Both the position numbers and the translations under genes were made by a program. Source: Saccharopolyspora thermophila (GTDB lineage: Bacteria > Actinomycetota > Actinomycetes > Mycobacteriales > Pseudonocardiaceae). From it: DNA of 64,000 nt. The first letter of the stretch is position 1. Each line of letters begins with the position of its first letter. Location: positions 372,001 through 436,000 of the forward strand of contig NZ_BMMT01000002.1 in NCBI RefSeq assembly GCF_014646075.1, read 5' to 3'. Below are positions 9,685 through 18,600 of this stretch, in pieces. The notes below the pieces were generated by a model. The model did no database searches, had not been told where the DNA came from, and saw nothing but the letters and a program-made list of their open reading frames with translations.

Positions 9685-11226
9685 TCACACCACGTCGAAG
9701 GTGGCCATCATGCCCATGTCCTCGTGTTCGGCGTTGTGGCAGTGGAACACGTAGCGGCCCCGGTAGCCGTCGAAGCGGGTGATCACCTCCACTGCCTCGC
9801 CCGGGCCCAGGTCGACGGTGTCCTTCAGGCCGCCGTCGTACGGGCCCGGCTCGCGGCCACCTCGGGCGAGGACCTGGAAGTGCACCAGGTGCAGGTGGAT
9901 CGGGTGGTGCAGGTCGGTGACGAAGCGCCAGATCTCCACGTCGCCGAGGCGAGGCCGGGCTACCGCGTGCCCGGCGTCGAACGCCCGACCGCTGATCAGC
10001 CAGCCGTGCCGGTCGCCGAGCAGGCCGCTGCGGAACGCAAAGTCCCTGGTCACCGTGGCCTGCGCGCGGTCCAGGCGCTCCACTTCGGACAGCCGCGGGG
10101 GGATGGCGGTGTCGTCGCGGTCGCGGCGCGCGACGCGGAACCGCATCACGTGGCCCGTCGTGCCGGTGCCGAGCCGGTTGACCAGCGTCACCTCGGTGCC
10201 GACCGGGTAGCGCCCGAAGTCGACGACCGCGTCCAGCCGTTCGGCCGGGGCCAACACCAGGCTGCCGTGCGCCACCGGGCGTTCCAGGAGCCCGCCGTCG
10301 GAGCCGATCTGCACGAACGCCGGGCCGTCCGGTGGCGGCGGGTCCAGCGCCAGCTCGTAGCGGCGCGCGTTGGAGGCGTTGAGCAGCCGCAGCCGGTGCC
10401 GCGTCGCGGAGACCTCGTGGACGGGCCACGGCGCACCGTTGACCAGGATCACGTCGCCCAGCACGCCCCCGGTGTAGGGCTCGGTCACACCCGGGACGCG
10501 GGTCAGCGACGGGTCGAGGGACGGGTAGGCGAACGAGCCGTCCGCGGCGAACGCCCGATCGGTGATCAGCAGCGGGATCTCCCGGTCGCCGCGCGGCAGC
10601 GGCAGCGCGTCCTCCTCGTCGTCGCGCACGACGGCGAACCCGGCCAGGCCCCGGTACACGGCCGGTCCGGTGAAATCCATCCGGTGGTCGTGGTACCAGA
10701 GCAGGGCCGCGCGCTGGTCCAGCGGGAACACGTAGTCCCGGGAGCCGTGCGCGATGCGGGCCGCCGGGTCGTGCCTGCTGTGCCCGCCGGACCAGCCGCG
10801 GGTCGGCAGGACCAGGTCGGTCGGGTAGCCGTCGGACTCCGGCGGGGTGCGGCCGCCGTGCAGGTGCACCACGGTCGGCACCGGCAGGTCGTTGCGGTGG
10901 TGGACGGTGGTGGTGCGGCCGCGGCGGAGCTCGATGGTGGGGCCGGGAAACGTTCCGTCATAGCCCCAGATCGGCGTACGCACCCCAGGCAGGATCTCGG
11001 CTTCGGCTTCCCGGGCGATGAGTTCGTAGCGGTCCGGGGCGACGGGGGCGAGCACGCGCGGTACGCGCAGCGGCACCTGGAACGGCGGCGGCAGGGGCAG
11101 GGCGCTGCGCAGCACCGAGCCGGTCGAGGTGTGGGTGGGCAGCAGCCGGGGGCCGCCGAGGCCTGCGGCCAGCAGGAACCCGGCACCGCCGGTCAGGCCG
11201 AGGAAGCGGCGGCGACCCAGGCTCAT
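9685..11226 (-). CDS. Tat-exported multicopper oxidase
   Basis: Laccase/CueO/CotA-type three-domain oxidase of 513 residues that couples one-electron substrate oxidation to reduction of O2 to water. The N-terminus is a twin-arginine signal (LGRRRFLG, then a hydrophobic stretch). All four copper motifs are present: HLHGG at 121-125, WYHDH at 177-181, HPIHLH at 441-446, and HCHNAEHEDM from His495, whose Met504 is the axial type-1 ligand. The ATG at 11226 is chosen because it starts the Tat signal and overlaps the upstream gene as ATGA. The substrate (metal, phenolic or other) cannot be inferred. Confidence 0.92.
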   Translation of the reverse strand: MSLGRRRFLGLTGGAGFLLAAGLGGPRLLPTHTSTGSVLRSALPLPPPFQVPLRVPRVLAPVAPDRYELIAREAEAEILPGVRTPIWGYDGTFPGPTIELRRGRTTTVHHRNDLPVPTVVHLHGGRTPPESDGYPTDLVLPTRGWSGGHSRHDPAARIAHGSRDYVFPLDQRAALLWYHDHRMDFTGPAVYRGLAGFAVVRDDEEDALPLPRGDREIPLLITDRAFAADGSFAYPSLDPSLTRVPGVTEPYTGGVLGDVILVNGAPWPVHEVSATRHRLRLLNASNARRYELALDPPPPDGPAFVQIGSDGGLLERPVAHGSLVLAPAERLDAVVDFGRYPVGTEVTLVNRLGTGTTGHVMRFRVARRDRDDTAIPPRLSEVERLDRAQATVTRDFAFRSGLLGDRHGWLISGRAFDAGHAVARPRLGDVEIWRFVTDLHHPIHLHLVHFQVLARGGREPGPYDGGLKDTVDLGPGEAVEVITRFDGYRGRYVFHCHNAEHEDMGMMATFDVV

Positions 11227-11633
11227 CGGATCACCTCTGTGGCCGGCCGCCACTGCGCCACGAGGGTGCCGAAGGTCAGCGCCACCAGCGCGACGCCCAA
11301 CGGGATGTGCAGGTCCAGGTCGCTCGCCATACCGGCGGAGTACTGCGCGGTTTCGCCGAGCACGATGAGCAGCGCCACCCCGCTCGGCCAGCGCGCGCCG
11401 CGCAGCGCCCACAGCACCAGCGCGGCGGCCAGCTGCACCAGTCCGAGGGAGTAGACGACGTCGGCGCCGACGGCGTGTGCGTGCAGCATGTCGTAGTCGC
11501 CGCTGAGGAAAACGCCCGCGAACACCGGTTGGGCGAAGATCGCTACGGCGTGCGCCGTGGCGACCAGGCGCAGCACGAGCAGGGCCGGTCGCGCGCGCCC
11601 GCGGGGCGGCGCGGCCGAGGTGGGCAGTGCCAT
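11223..11633 (-). CDS. Small four-helix membrane protein beside the multicopper oxidase
   Basis: A 136-residue protein with four predicted membrane helices (about residues 18-40, 60-80, 85-103 and 110-128) and a conserved-looking HAHAVGADVVYSLGLVQL stretch. It is the first gene of a two-gene minus-strand operon: its stop overlaps the multicopper oxidase start by 4 bases. No family was recognised with certainty. It may help deliver or anchor the oxidase, but only co-location supports that. Confidence 0.75.
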   Translation of the reverse strand: MALPTSAAPPRGRARPALLVLRLVATAHAVAIFAQPVFAGVFLSGDYDMLHAHAVGADVVYSLGLVQLAAALVLWALRGARWPSGVALLIVLGETAQYSAGMASDLDLHIPLGVALVALTFGTLVAQWRPATEVIR

Positions 11634-11730
11634 TGCAGTTCTTCCTGGGTAGAGGATTAGGACCGGGGAGCTCCGATCCCGAAGCTAGGACCGTTTTCTC
11701 ATGACTTCCAAGACCAGTTCTGCGATGTGT

Positions 11731-11750
11731 TCATGCCTCTCAAGGCATGA
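11731..11750. promoter_or_regulatory. Perfect inverted repeat, candidate LysR operator
   Basis: TCATGCCT, CTCA, AGGCATGA is a perfect 8-bp dyad with a 4-base spacer and contains the T-N11-A pattern of LysR sites. It ends 7 bases before the lysR start and lies between lysR and the divergent oxidase operon, where an autoregulatory LysR site would be expected. Confidence 0.6.
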
Positions 11751-11757
11751 TGGGGTC

Positions 11758-12645
11758 GTGGACCTGCTGCCCCTGCGCTACTTCCAGGTCGTCGCCCGCC
11801 ACGAGCACATCAGCCGGGCCGCGGCCGAACTGCACGTCTCCCAACCCTCGTTGAGCCGCACGATCGCCCGGCTGGAGGCCGAGCTCGGCGTCCCGCTGTT
11901 TGACCGGCAGGGCCGCCACGTGCGGCTGAACCGCTTCGGGGCGGCGTTTCTGCGCCGCGTGGACCGGGCCCTCGGCGAGCTCGACGACGCCCGCCGCGAG
12001 CTGGCCGACGAGGCCGGGGAGCAGCGCGGCACCGTCGCCGTGGCCTCCGAGACCCTGCTGACGCTCATTGATCCGCTGACCCGGTTCCGCGCCGCTCACC
12101 CCGGCATCGACGTGCGGCTTTACCAGTCTTCGGCGGAGGTGATGTGGCAGCGGCTGCGGCGCGGCGAGGTGGATGTGTGCCTGGCCTCCCAACCGGCCGA
12201 TCCGTCGCTGGAGACCACCGAGGTGCTGCGCGAGGAGGTGCTGCTGGCAGTGCCGCTCGGCCACCGCCTCGCCGGCCGCACGAGCTGCCACGTCGAGGAG
12301 CTCGCCGGGGAGCCGTTCATCACCACCAGTCCCGGCTACTGGCAGCGGGACCTGACCGACCGGGTGTTCGCCGCGGCGGGCCTGACGCCGACCATCAGCT
12401 TCGAGTGCGACGAGCCCGGGGTCACGGCCTACCTGATCCGCGCCGGGCTGGGCATCGGCCTGATCCCCGAGATGGCGCGCCGGTTGGCGCCGCACGAGCC
12501 CATCGCCTACCTGCACCTGCAGGCCCCGACCTGCCACCGTGTGCTGTCGTTCGTGCGGCGCCGCGAGGCGTACCTGTCCGCCGCCGTCCGGGTGTTCCGC
12601 GAGCACGTCACCGAATCCCTCCGTGGCGGACGGTCCGCGCGGTGA
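11758..12645 (+). CDS. LysR-family transcriptional regulator
   Basis: A 295-residue LysR regulator with an N-terminal winged helix (YFQVVARHEHISRAAAELHVSQPSLSRTI, residues about 7-35) and a periplasmic-binding-protein-like effector domain from about residue 85. The GTG at 11758 gives the standard MDLLPLRYF N-terminus; the frame is open further upstream but would add an unusual Cys-rich tail overlapping the operator. It is divergent from the membrane protein/multicopper oxidase operon and followed by a P450, the likely targets. A short hairpin (12647-12664) follows. Confidence 0.92.
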   Translation: MDLLPLRYFQVVARHEHISRAAAELHVSQPSLSRTIARLEAELGVPLFDRQGRHVRLNRFGAAFLRRVDRALGELDDARRELADEAGEQRGTVAVASETLLTLIDPLTRFRAAHPGIDVRLYQSSAEVMWQRLRRGEVDVCLASQPADPSLETTEVLREEVLLAVPLGHRLAGRTSCHVEELAGEPFITTSPGYWQRDLTDRVFAAAGLTPTISFECDEPGVTAYLIRAGLGIGLIPEMARRLAPHEPIAYLHLQAPTCHRVLSFVRRREAYLSAAVRVFREHVTESLRGGRSAR

Positions 12646-12646
12646 C

Positions 12647-12664
12647 GCTGAGCCGTTTCTCAGC
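12647..12664 (+). terminator. Short hairpin after lysR
   Basis: GCTGAG and CTCAGC form a perfect 6-bp stem with a 6-base loop starting two bases after the lysR stop. It is a modest terminator candidate that would separate lysR from the P450 gene. Confidence 0.35.
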
Positions 12665-12740
12665 CGCGTGTGACAGGACGGGCCGAGCGGAGTTCACTGG
12701 GATTCGACGGGGGGATGCTCGCCGGACGTAGAGGAATCCG

Positions 12741-13949
12741 ATGACCACCACTGACCTTCCCGTGTTTGACGCGGAGTTCGTGCGGAACCTGTACGAGCGC
12801 TACCGGGACCTGCGGGACGCCGGACCGGTCCACCAGATGAGGACCGTGAACGGCCTGCCGGTCTGGGTCATCACGCGGTACGAGGACGCCCGCGCCGCCC
12901 TGGCAGATCCCAGGCTGCGCAAGGACTCCTCCCGCGCCCAGGAGCTGGTCGCCGAGAAGGTGCCCGCGGCGGAGGACCGGGGAGTGTTCGCCTCTGAGCT
13001 GGTGGCGCACATGCTCAACACGGATCCGCCGGACCACACGCGGTTGCGCAAGCTGGTGGTCAAGGCATTCACCGCGCGGCGGGTGGAGGCGCTGCGGCCA
13101 CGCGTGGAGGCGATCACCGCCGACCTGCTCGACGCGATGGCCGAGGAGTCCGAAGTGGACCTGCTGGATGCCCTGGCCTTCCCGCTGCCGATCCAGGTGA
13201 TCTGTGAGCTGCTCGGGGTGGATGAGAGCCGCCGCGACGACTTCCGTGCCTGGACGAACACGTTGCTGGACGGCTCCGACGAGGACGCCTCCCGCATCGC
13301 GGGCTTCGCGATGGCCGAGTACCTGGTGGAGCTCATCGCCGCCAAGCGCCGCGAACCGGCCGACGACCTGATCACCGCGCTCATCGACGCCACCGAGGAC
13401 GAGGACCGGCTCAGCGAGCAGGAACTGATCTCGATGGTGTTCCTGCTGCTGGTGGCGGGGCACGAGACGACGGTCAACCTGATCGGCAACGGGGTGCTGG
13501 CCCTGCTGCGCAACCCGGACCAGTGGGCGGCGCTGCGGGCCGACCCGGACCGGGTGGCCGACGCCGTCGAGGAGATGCTGCGGTTCGACGGGCCGGTGAT
13601 GCACGGGACGTTCCGCTTCACCGCCGAGCCGGTCGAGTACGGCGGGGTGGAGATCCCGGCGGGCGAGATGGTCTGGGTGGGGCTGGCGTCGGCGAACCAC
13701 GACCCGGAGCGTTTCCCGGACCCCGAGCGGTTCGATATCACCCGCGACGCGCGCGGGCACCTCGCCTTCGGGCACGGCATCCACTTCTGCCTGGGCGCGC
13801 AGTTGGCCCGGATGGAGGCGCAGATCGCGTTGCGGGGTCTCATCGAGCGGTTCCCGAACCTCCGCGCGGCGAAGAGCCTCGACGACGTGCAGTGGCGCTA
13901 CAGCCCCCTCATCCACGGGCTGCGGGAACTTCCCGTGCACCCGCGGTGA
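12741..13949 (+). CDS. Cytochrome P450
   Basis: Soluble bacterial P450 of 402 residues, CYP107-like in general appearance. Diagnostic motifs are present: the I-helix oxygen-binding motif LLLVAGHETT, the K-helix EEMLR, and the heme loop FGHGIHFCLG at 343-352 with the heme-ligand Cys350. The ATG follows GAGGAA. No ferredoxin or ferredoxin reductase gene is adjacent, so redox partners must come from elsewhere. It lies downstream of lysR; there is no biosynthetic cluster around it, so a stand-alone hydroxylase is most likely. Substrate unknown. Confidence 0.94.
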   Translation: MTTTDLPVFDAEFVRNLYERYRDLRDAGPVHQMRTVNGLPVWVITRYEDARAALADPRLRKDSSRAQELVAEKVPAAEDRGVFASELVAHMLNTDPPDHTRLRKLVVKAFTARRVEALRPRVEAITADLLDAMAEESEVDLLDALAFPLPIQVICELLGVDESRRDDFRAWTNTLLDGSDEDASRIAGFAMAEYLVELIAAKRREPADDLITALIDATEDEDRLSEQELISMVFLLLVAGHETTVNLIGNGVLALLRNPDQWAALRADPDRVADAVEEMLRFDGPVMHGTFRFTAEPVEYGGVEIPAGEMVWVGLASANHDPERFPDPERFDITRDARGHLAFGHGIHFCLGAQLARMEAQIALRGLIERFPNLRAAKSLDDVQWRYSPLIHGLRELPVHPR

Positions 13950-13955
13950 CGGCGT

Positions 13956-13997
13956 CGCGCGAGGTGCGCCCGTCACCGGACGGGCGCACCTCGCGCG
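13956..13997. terminator. Perfect 19-bp hairpin, bidirectional terminator
   Basis: The arms at 13956-13974 and 13979-13997 are exact reverse complements (core GAGGTGCGCCCGTC) with the loop ACCG. It fills the 60-base gap between the convergent P450 and arabinosyltransferase genes, so it should stop transcription from both sides. There is no T tract, as is usual in such GC-rich genomes. Confidence 0.85.
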
Positions 13998-14009
13998 GGC
14001 AGGAGCCCG

Positions 14010-16001
14010 TCAGCGGCGGACGATGATGGCGTAGGGGCCGACGTCGCGCCTGACGAAGGCCGGGGAGTCGAACACCGCCGGGTAGAAGTACACGTCGTAG
14101 TCGCGGACGTTCGGCAGCTGCGGGAACGCGTCGCCCTTGAGCTGCAGCACCAGCTTGCCCGCCTGCTCCGGCGGTACGGCCACAGTGGAGTACGGGCTCG
14201 CCGGGTTGCTCAGCACGAACACGTTCGGCGTCTCGAACCGGCTGGTGCGCAGCATCCGCAGCAGCTCGTCGCTGGTCCTCGCCGTGGTCCACCGCTGGAT
14301 CTCGGCGGCCCGCTCGTCGTAGTCGGCCAGCGGGTTGGCGTAGTGCGGCGTCTCCTGCTGGAAGCCCCAGTAAGGCTGGAACGACATCAGCTTGTAGTCG
14401 GTGGTCAGCAGCAGGTTCTGCGTCGGCTGTCGGCCGGTGAGCTCGGCGATCGTGCGGATCTCGTCGTCGGTCCACGACCCCGGTTTGTGGGGGTCCCGGT
14501 GCCCCATGGCGTTGTCCCCGGTGGGGTAGTAGTCCGCGTAGGCGCGCTCCACCGAGTCCTGCAGTGCCAGGCCGATCGCGCCCTGGGTGATGGTGATCGC
14601 ACCGAGCAGGCCCAGGGCGCAGGACACCATGCTGATGCGCAGGGCGTGGCGGCTGTCGAGCTGGCGCCGCAGGTAGCCGATGAGCTCCAGCAACCCGAAC
14701 ACGCCGGCGACGGCGAGCGTGAGATCCAGGATCACGTTCAGCCGGAACGCCAGCAGCGTCGTCCTGGCCATCAGCGCCAGCGTGGAGAGCACGAACCAGA
14801 CGTAGACGGCGATGACGATGGTGAGCATCGAGGCGGCGACCTCGTTGCGGCGGCAGCGCACCAGCAGCCACACCAGTCCGGCCAGGCACAGCACCCCGAA
14901 GGTGGTGGCCTGCATCATCGGGACCGGCAGGAACGCGCTGTCCTCCGGCAGGTAGTGCTGGGCCGCACTGCGCGGGTTGTCCAGCAGGAAGCTGGTCGCA
15001 AGCAGGTACGGCAGCCACACCAGCAGCGCCAGCACCAGGCTGACGAGGCCGATCGGCACCAGCCGCAGGAACAACTGCTTCGCGGTCGGCCCCGGCGGCT
15101 GGCCCTGGTGCACCCGGAAGGCGCCGATGAGGACGGCCATGGTCACCACCATCAGCACCGCGAAGGCGAAGTGCAGGGTGTAGGTGACGGCCGCGAAACC
15201 GACGTAGCAGCCGATGCAGATCAGCGTCCACCGTGGAGCGTGCTGCTGGCGGCGCAACGCGTGCCAGCACAGCACCGCGACCGGGGTGAGCCACGCGGCC
15301 GACGGCCACGCGTAGGGCTCCTCGATGCCGTGCAGCATCCCGGCCAGGGCGGTCGCCAGCGCGGCGAGCAGCGCCAACCGCCGCCGCACCACCACGCTCC
15401 ACAACGTGAACGCCACCACGGTGGTGACCGCCACCCAGGTCAGCGCGTACGGCTTGTACGCCGCCCAGCCCTCCCAGCCGATGAGGTTGGCGAACCGGCC
15501 GCCCAGCCAGAACCAGCCGCCCGGGTAGTACGGCGCGGTGTGCGCGTAGTTCATGTCCGCCAGGCCCGGCGTGCTGGCCATCCGGGTCATGTACTGCATC
15601 CGGAACCCGTTGTCCACAGAGGACCCGCCGTAGTAGAACCTGGTGGACTGCAACGGGATTGCCAGCGCGAGTGTGCTGAACGCGCTCAACGCCACCCAGG
15701 TGCCCAGCAGTCGCGTCCAGCGCGGCGAGCGGCGGTGCCCGAAGGCCAGCAGAAGGAACAGTGCGGTCAGCACCAGGGCGCTGCCCACCGAGGCCAGCGC
15801 CTCCGGTGCGAAGCTGGGTTCGCTGATGCCCAGCCGGGCGACGGCGAACTGCAGCAGCAGACTCACCACCGCGGCCACGACCGCACACAGGAGCAGTTCC
15901 ACAACCGCGCCGCGCAACGGCAGCCGGACGGCCGAATCCCGCCGCGGTTCGTCGATCGGGCTCGGTCCGGTCAACAGGGGGCTCGGCAGGATTCCCGCCA
16001 C
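14010..16001 (-). CDS. aftA: AftA-like galactan arabinofuranosyltransferase
   Basis: Polytopic membrane glycosyltransferase of 663 residues resembling AftA, which uses decaprenylphosphoryl-arabinose to prime arabinan synthesis on cell-wall galactan. About eleven to twelve helices are followed by a soluble C-terminal domain of some 190 residues. The block NGFRMQYMTRMASTPGLADM followed by YPGGWFWLGGR in the first extracytoplasmic loop is typical. The GTG start follows GAAGGA. Arabinogalactan without mycolic acids is known in Pseudonocardiales, which fits the inferred lineage. Other emb/aft-type transferases are possible, but the length and loop motif favour AftA. Confidence 0.82.
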   Translation of the reverse strand: MAGILPSPLLTGPSPIDEPRRDSAVRLPLRGAVVELLLCAVVAAVVSLLLQFAVARLGISEPSFAPEALASVGSALVLTALFLLLAFGHRRSPRWTRLLGTWVALSAFSTLALAIPLQSTRFYYGGSSVDNGFRMQYMTRMASTPGLADMNYAHTAPYYPGGWFWLGGRFANLIGWEGWAAYKPYALTWVAVTTVVAFTLWSVVVRRRLALLAALATALAGMLHGIEEPYAWPSAAWLTPVAVLCWHALRRQQHAPRWTLICIGCYVGFAAVTYTLHFAFAVLMVVTMAVLIGAFRVHQGQPPGPTAKQLFLRLVPIGLVSLVLALLVWLPYLLATSFLLDNPRSAAQHYLPEDSAFLPVPMMQATTFGVLCLAGLVWLLVRCRRNEVAASMLTIVIAVYVWFVLSTLALMARTTLLAFRLNVILDLTLAVAGVFGLLELIGYLRRQLDSRHALRISMVSCALGLLGAITITQGAIGLALQDSVERAYADYYPTGDNAMGHRDPHKPGSWTDDEIRTIAELTGRQPTQNLLLTTDYKLMSFQPYWGFQQETPHYANPLADYDERAAEIQRWTTARTSDELLRMLRTSRFETPNVFVLSNPASPYSTVAVPPEQAGKLVLQLKGDAFPQLPNVRDYDVYFYPAVFDSPAFVRRDVGPYAIIVRR

Positions 16002-16175
16002 TTCACGCGTCCTTCGGCGTAGCTGACAGGGGGGCTCGCGCAGGATAGTTGATGTGCGCCGTGAGCCCCGCCATCGGGTGATACGGAGGCGGCGCCGCGG
16101 AGCGCTAGGGTGGCGCGGCAGGACGGCCGCGTTGCGTCACCGCGGTGTGAGGAAGGCCGAGGAGGAGGTCGGCGG

Positions 16176-16793
16176 GTGACTGACAGGCCGGTGGAGTCCA
16201 GCGGCACGGGCGCCGCCCCGCAGTGGATCGCGCCCGCGAGCGGCCCCGAGGAGATGCCGCTGCTGATGCCGACCGCGCCGGTGCCCCGCGTGGTGGTCAG
16301 AGCCGACCTGCTGCCCGCGGTGAGCGTGGTGTCGCTCCTCGCGCTGCTCGGCCTGCCGATCGGCTGGGTGTGGTCGCGGCTGGCGCCGCCGCAGCAGAGC
16401 GTGCTGGGGGAGAACGGGAAGCTGACCCCGCTGCTGGTGGAGAGCTACCACGAGTTCGACGCGATCGCGATCTTCGTTCTGCTGGGGTTCGCGGCGGGGC
16501 TGCTGACCTCGGCGGTGCTGTGGCTGGTACGCGGTCGCCGCGGACCGGTCCTGCTGCTGGCCGGGGTGCTGGGTTCGCTGCTCGCCTCGTGGCTGGGGGT
16601 GCGGACGGGGGCGTCGTTGGCCGCCGGGCTGTACGCGATGCCGCCGCAGGCGAAGCCGGGCGACCTGATCGCGGTGGCACCGCAGGTGCGCACCTACTGG
16701 GTCCTGCTGGCCCAACCGCTGGCGGTGGCCCTCGGCTACGGCATCGCGGCTTCCTGGAACGGCCTCGACGACCTCGGCCGCCGCCTCCGCTGA
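16176..16793 (+). CDS. DUF2567-like membrane protein
   Basis: A 205-residue membrane protein with a short cytoplasmic N-terminus and four helices (about residues 48-70, 100-122, 126-146 and 172-192). Length, helix pattern and the extracytoplasmic loop LGENGKLTPLLVESYHEFDA fit the actinobacterial DUF2567 group, though this is from memory of the family. The GTG at 16176 is chosen because GAGGAGG lies 8 bases upstream. It is divergent from aftA and convergent with the next gene. Function unknown. Confidence 0.7.
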   Translation: MTDRPVESSGTGAAPQWIAPASGPEEMPLLMPTAPVPRVVVRADLLPAVSVVSLLALLGLPIGWVWSRLAPPQQSVLGENGKLTPLLVESYHEFDAIAIFVLLGFAAGLLTSAVLWLVRGRRGPVLLLAGVLGSLLASWLGVRTGASLAAGLYAMPPQAKPGDLIAVAPQVRTYWVLLAQPLAVALGYGIAASWNGLDDLGRRLR

Positions 16794-16796
16794 CCC

Positions 16797-16840
16797 CGCG
16801 CGGTGCGGAGCACCGTGGCGACGGTGCCCCGCACCGCGCG
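16797..16840. terminator. 20-bp hairpin, bidirectional terminator
   Basis: Arms at 16797-16816 and 16821-16840 pair over 20 bases with a single mismatch and the loop GGCG. It fills the gap between two convergent genes (stops near 16793 and 16856). Confidence 0.8.
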
Positions 16841-16855
16841 AGCTCTCCGGTGCGG

Positions 16856-17809
16856 TCAGTTCGGGGCGGGGCGGAAGGAGCCGCTGATCCGCTTCATCGC
16901 GTCGATCGGGATCGCGTCGGGAATGTTCTGGTCGGCCGCCGCCAGGAACACCACCGAGCCCTGCCCGTCGCTGTTGGTGGCCAGCACGCTCACGTACGCC
17001 GAGGTCGGGTCGCACGGTCCCGGCGCCGCCAGGGTGATCTGCGCCGACGCCAGCACCGCGGGCAGGCCGCCGTTGAGCTGGACGTGTTCCGGTGGGTTCG
17101 GCACCACCATCGGCGGGCGGCCGTCGCGCGTGTAGGCGTGCTGGATGAACTTCTGCAGCGTCTGGTCGGCCACCGTCTGGTCGTCCGGCCCCTTGCGCGC
17201 GGTGGCCCCCGTGATCGCCCGGTAGCTGCGCGGATCACCGGGGCAGAAGCCCTCCTGGTACACGGCCACCCCGGTCATGGTGACCGGGTCGTCCGGCGGG
17301 CCGATGCCGTGGATGTTGTCCGGGGTGTCCAGCGTCCAGTCCATCGGCACGTCGTAGACCGCGCCGCGCCTGGGCACCCGCACCACCTGCCAGCCCGGCA
17401 CCACCGGCGTCAGGTCGGGGTTGGCCGCCGTCGGTGCGGCGCTGGTGGTGGTGCGCGGCGACGTGCTGGGGCGGGCGGTCGTGGTCGTCGGCGGGGTGGT
17501 CTGTGCCTGCGGCTGGTCCTCGCCGGTGGTGAGCACGATGATCGTGGTGACGATCGCGATCACGGTGACCGCGACGAGGGAGATCGCCGCGATCAGCGGC
17601 CCGCGCCGCCTGGGCGGCTGGACCTCGGGGAACCCGCCGCCCGCACCGGGGTACGGCGGCTGCTGCGCGGGTTGGGAGAACGCGCCGAAACCCTGGTACC
17701 GCATGGGCTGTCCGGGTGCGCCGTGGCTCCCGCCGAGGGGTTGCCCGGTCAGCGGGTCGTACTGCTGCCCGTACTGGTTGGAACCCCAGTGACCACCAGG
17801 TGACGACAT
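16856..17809 (-). CDS. Single-pass membrane protein with extracytoplasmic domain
   Basis: A 317-residue protein: residues 1-70 are a Gly/Pro/Gln-rich cytoplasmic tail, residues about 71-94 a single membrane helix preceded by RRR, residues 95-135 a Thr/Pro-rich stalk (TTTTARPSTSPRTTTSA), and residues 136-317 a globular extracytoplasmic domain with conserved-looking PGWQVVRVPRRGAVYDVP and two Cys that could pair. The layout resembles membrane-anchored proteins common in Pseudonocardiales and mycobacteria. No catalytic motif was seen. Function unknown; the start ATG is unambiguous. Confidence 0.8.
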   Translation of the reverse strand: MSSPGGHWGSNQYGQQYDPLTGQPLGGSHGAPGQPMRYQGFGAFSQPAQQPPYPGAGGGFPEVQPPRRRGPLIAAISLVAVTVIAIVTTIIVLTTGEDQPQAQTTPPTTTTARPSTSPRTTTSAAPTAANPDLTPVVPGWQVVRVPRRGAVYDVPMDWTLDTPDNIHGIGPPDDPVTMTGVAVYQEGFCPGDPRSYRAITGATARKGPDDQTVADQTLQKFIQHAYTRDGRPPMVVPNPPEHVQLNGGLPAVLASAQITLAAPGPCDPTSAYVSVLATNSDGQGSVVFLAAADQNIPDAIPIDAMKRISGSFRPAPN

Positions 17810-17871
17810 GCGGCGATCTTATGGGAAGGACGTTGCCCGGTGAGCGCCGCCGGGCGGATCCGCCGGTGCCT

Positions 17872-18546
17872 TCAGTTCACGCTGGCATGCTGGGCGAACT
17901 CGGTCAGCGGGGCCGGGATGGCCCGGAGTTCGCGAAGGAACGAGGCTTCGCGCAGCAGGAGCCTGCGGACGTGCCGCAGCCGCAGCAGCGGGTCGGTTTC
18001 GGCGAGCAGGTCCTGCCGGTCCTGCACGGTGAGCACGCAGTCGTCCGCGAGCTGGTAGGACAGCGCCGCGAGGTCCCCGGTGGGCATCTTGCGCCGGCTG
18101 CCGCGCAGCCCCGTGCTGTGGTAGCGCTGGTGGGCCGCCTGCGCGGCGGCGACCAGTCGCTCGCGCCGCGCCGGTGAGTCGTTGTCCGGCTCGGTGTCGG
18201 GGAGCCACTCGACGCGGGCCATCAGGTACGGCGCCGCGTGCCGGTCGATCTGCAGCAGCCGGAACCGCCGCTCGCCCCGGGCACTGACGTCATAGCGCCC
18301 GCCGGGCAGCTGTCGCACCTGGTCCAGCAGCGCCGTGCAGCCGACGTCGTACATCGAGTCGATGTTGTCCTCGCCAACCTCCCAGCCCTGCCGGATGGCG
18401 ACCACGCCGAACCGGCGTTCCGGCACCACCTCGCCGATCAGGTCCACCACCAGCTGCCGGTAGCGCGGCTCGAAGATGTGCAGCGACAGGTGGCCGCCCG
18501 GCAGCAGCACCGAGCCGAGCGGGAACAGCGGCAGCGTCTCCGTCAC
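17872..18546 (-). CDS. LON N-terminal-domain protein
   Basis: A 224-residue protein consisting of the substrate-recognition (LON_N) domain without ATPase or protease: LPLFPLGSVLLPGGHLSLHIFEPRYRQL is the diagnostic opening. Such stand-alone proteins are widespread in actinobacteria; their role is not well defined. The GTG at 18546 is chosen over an in-frame TTG three codons upstream, because the TTG overlaps a TAGGTT hexamer placed 7 bases before the GTG, which looks like the -10 of a leaderless transcript. It is downstream of nrtR on the same strand but has its own promoter. Confidence 0.88.
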   Translation of the reverse strand: MTETLPLFPLGSVLLPGGHLSLHIFEPRYRQLVVDLIGEVVPERRFGVVAIRQGWEVGEDNIDSMYDVGCTALLDQVRQLPGGRYDVSARGERRFRLLQIDRHAAPYLMARVEWLPDTEPDNDSPARRERLVAAAQAAHQRYHSTGLRGSRRKMPTGDLAALSYQLADDCVLTVQDRQDLLAETDPLLRLRHVRRLLLREASFLRELRAIPAPLTEFAQHASVN

Positions 18547-18553
18547 GGTCCCC

Positions 18554-18559
18554 AACCTA
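18554..18559 (-). promoter_or_regulatory. -10 hexamer of leaderless LON-protein gene
   Basis: TAGGTT on the minus strand ends 7 bases before the GTG at 18546, the spacing of a leaderless actinobacterial transcript. Confidence 0.5.
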
Positions 18560-18600
18560 CTGCGCCGATCGCGTGGCGGCAGCCCGGTGATCGCGCCGGT

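Noticed and set aside
18553-18555. TTG start for the LON-domain protein
   Set aside because: It overlaps the TAGGTT hexamer that fits a leaderless -10 for the GTG three codons downstream.
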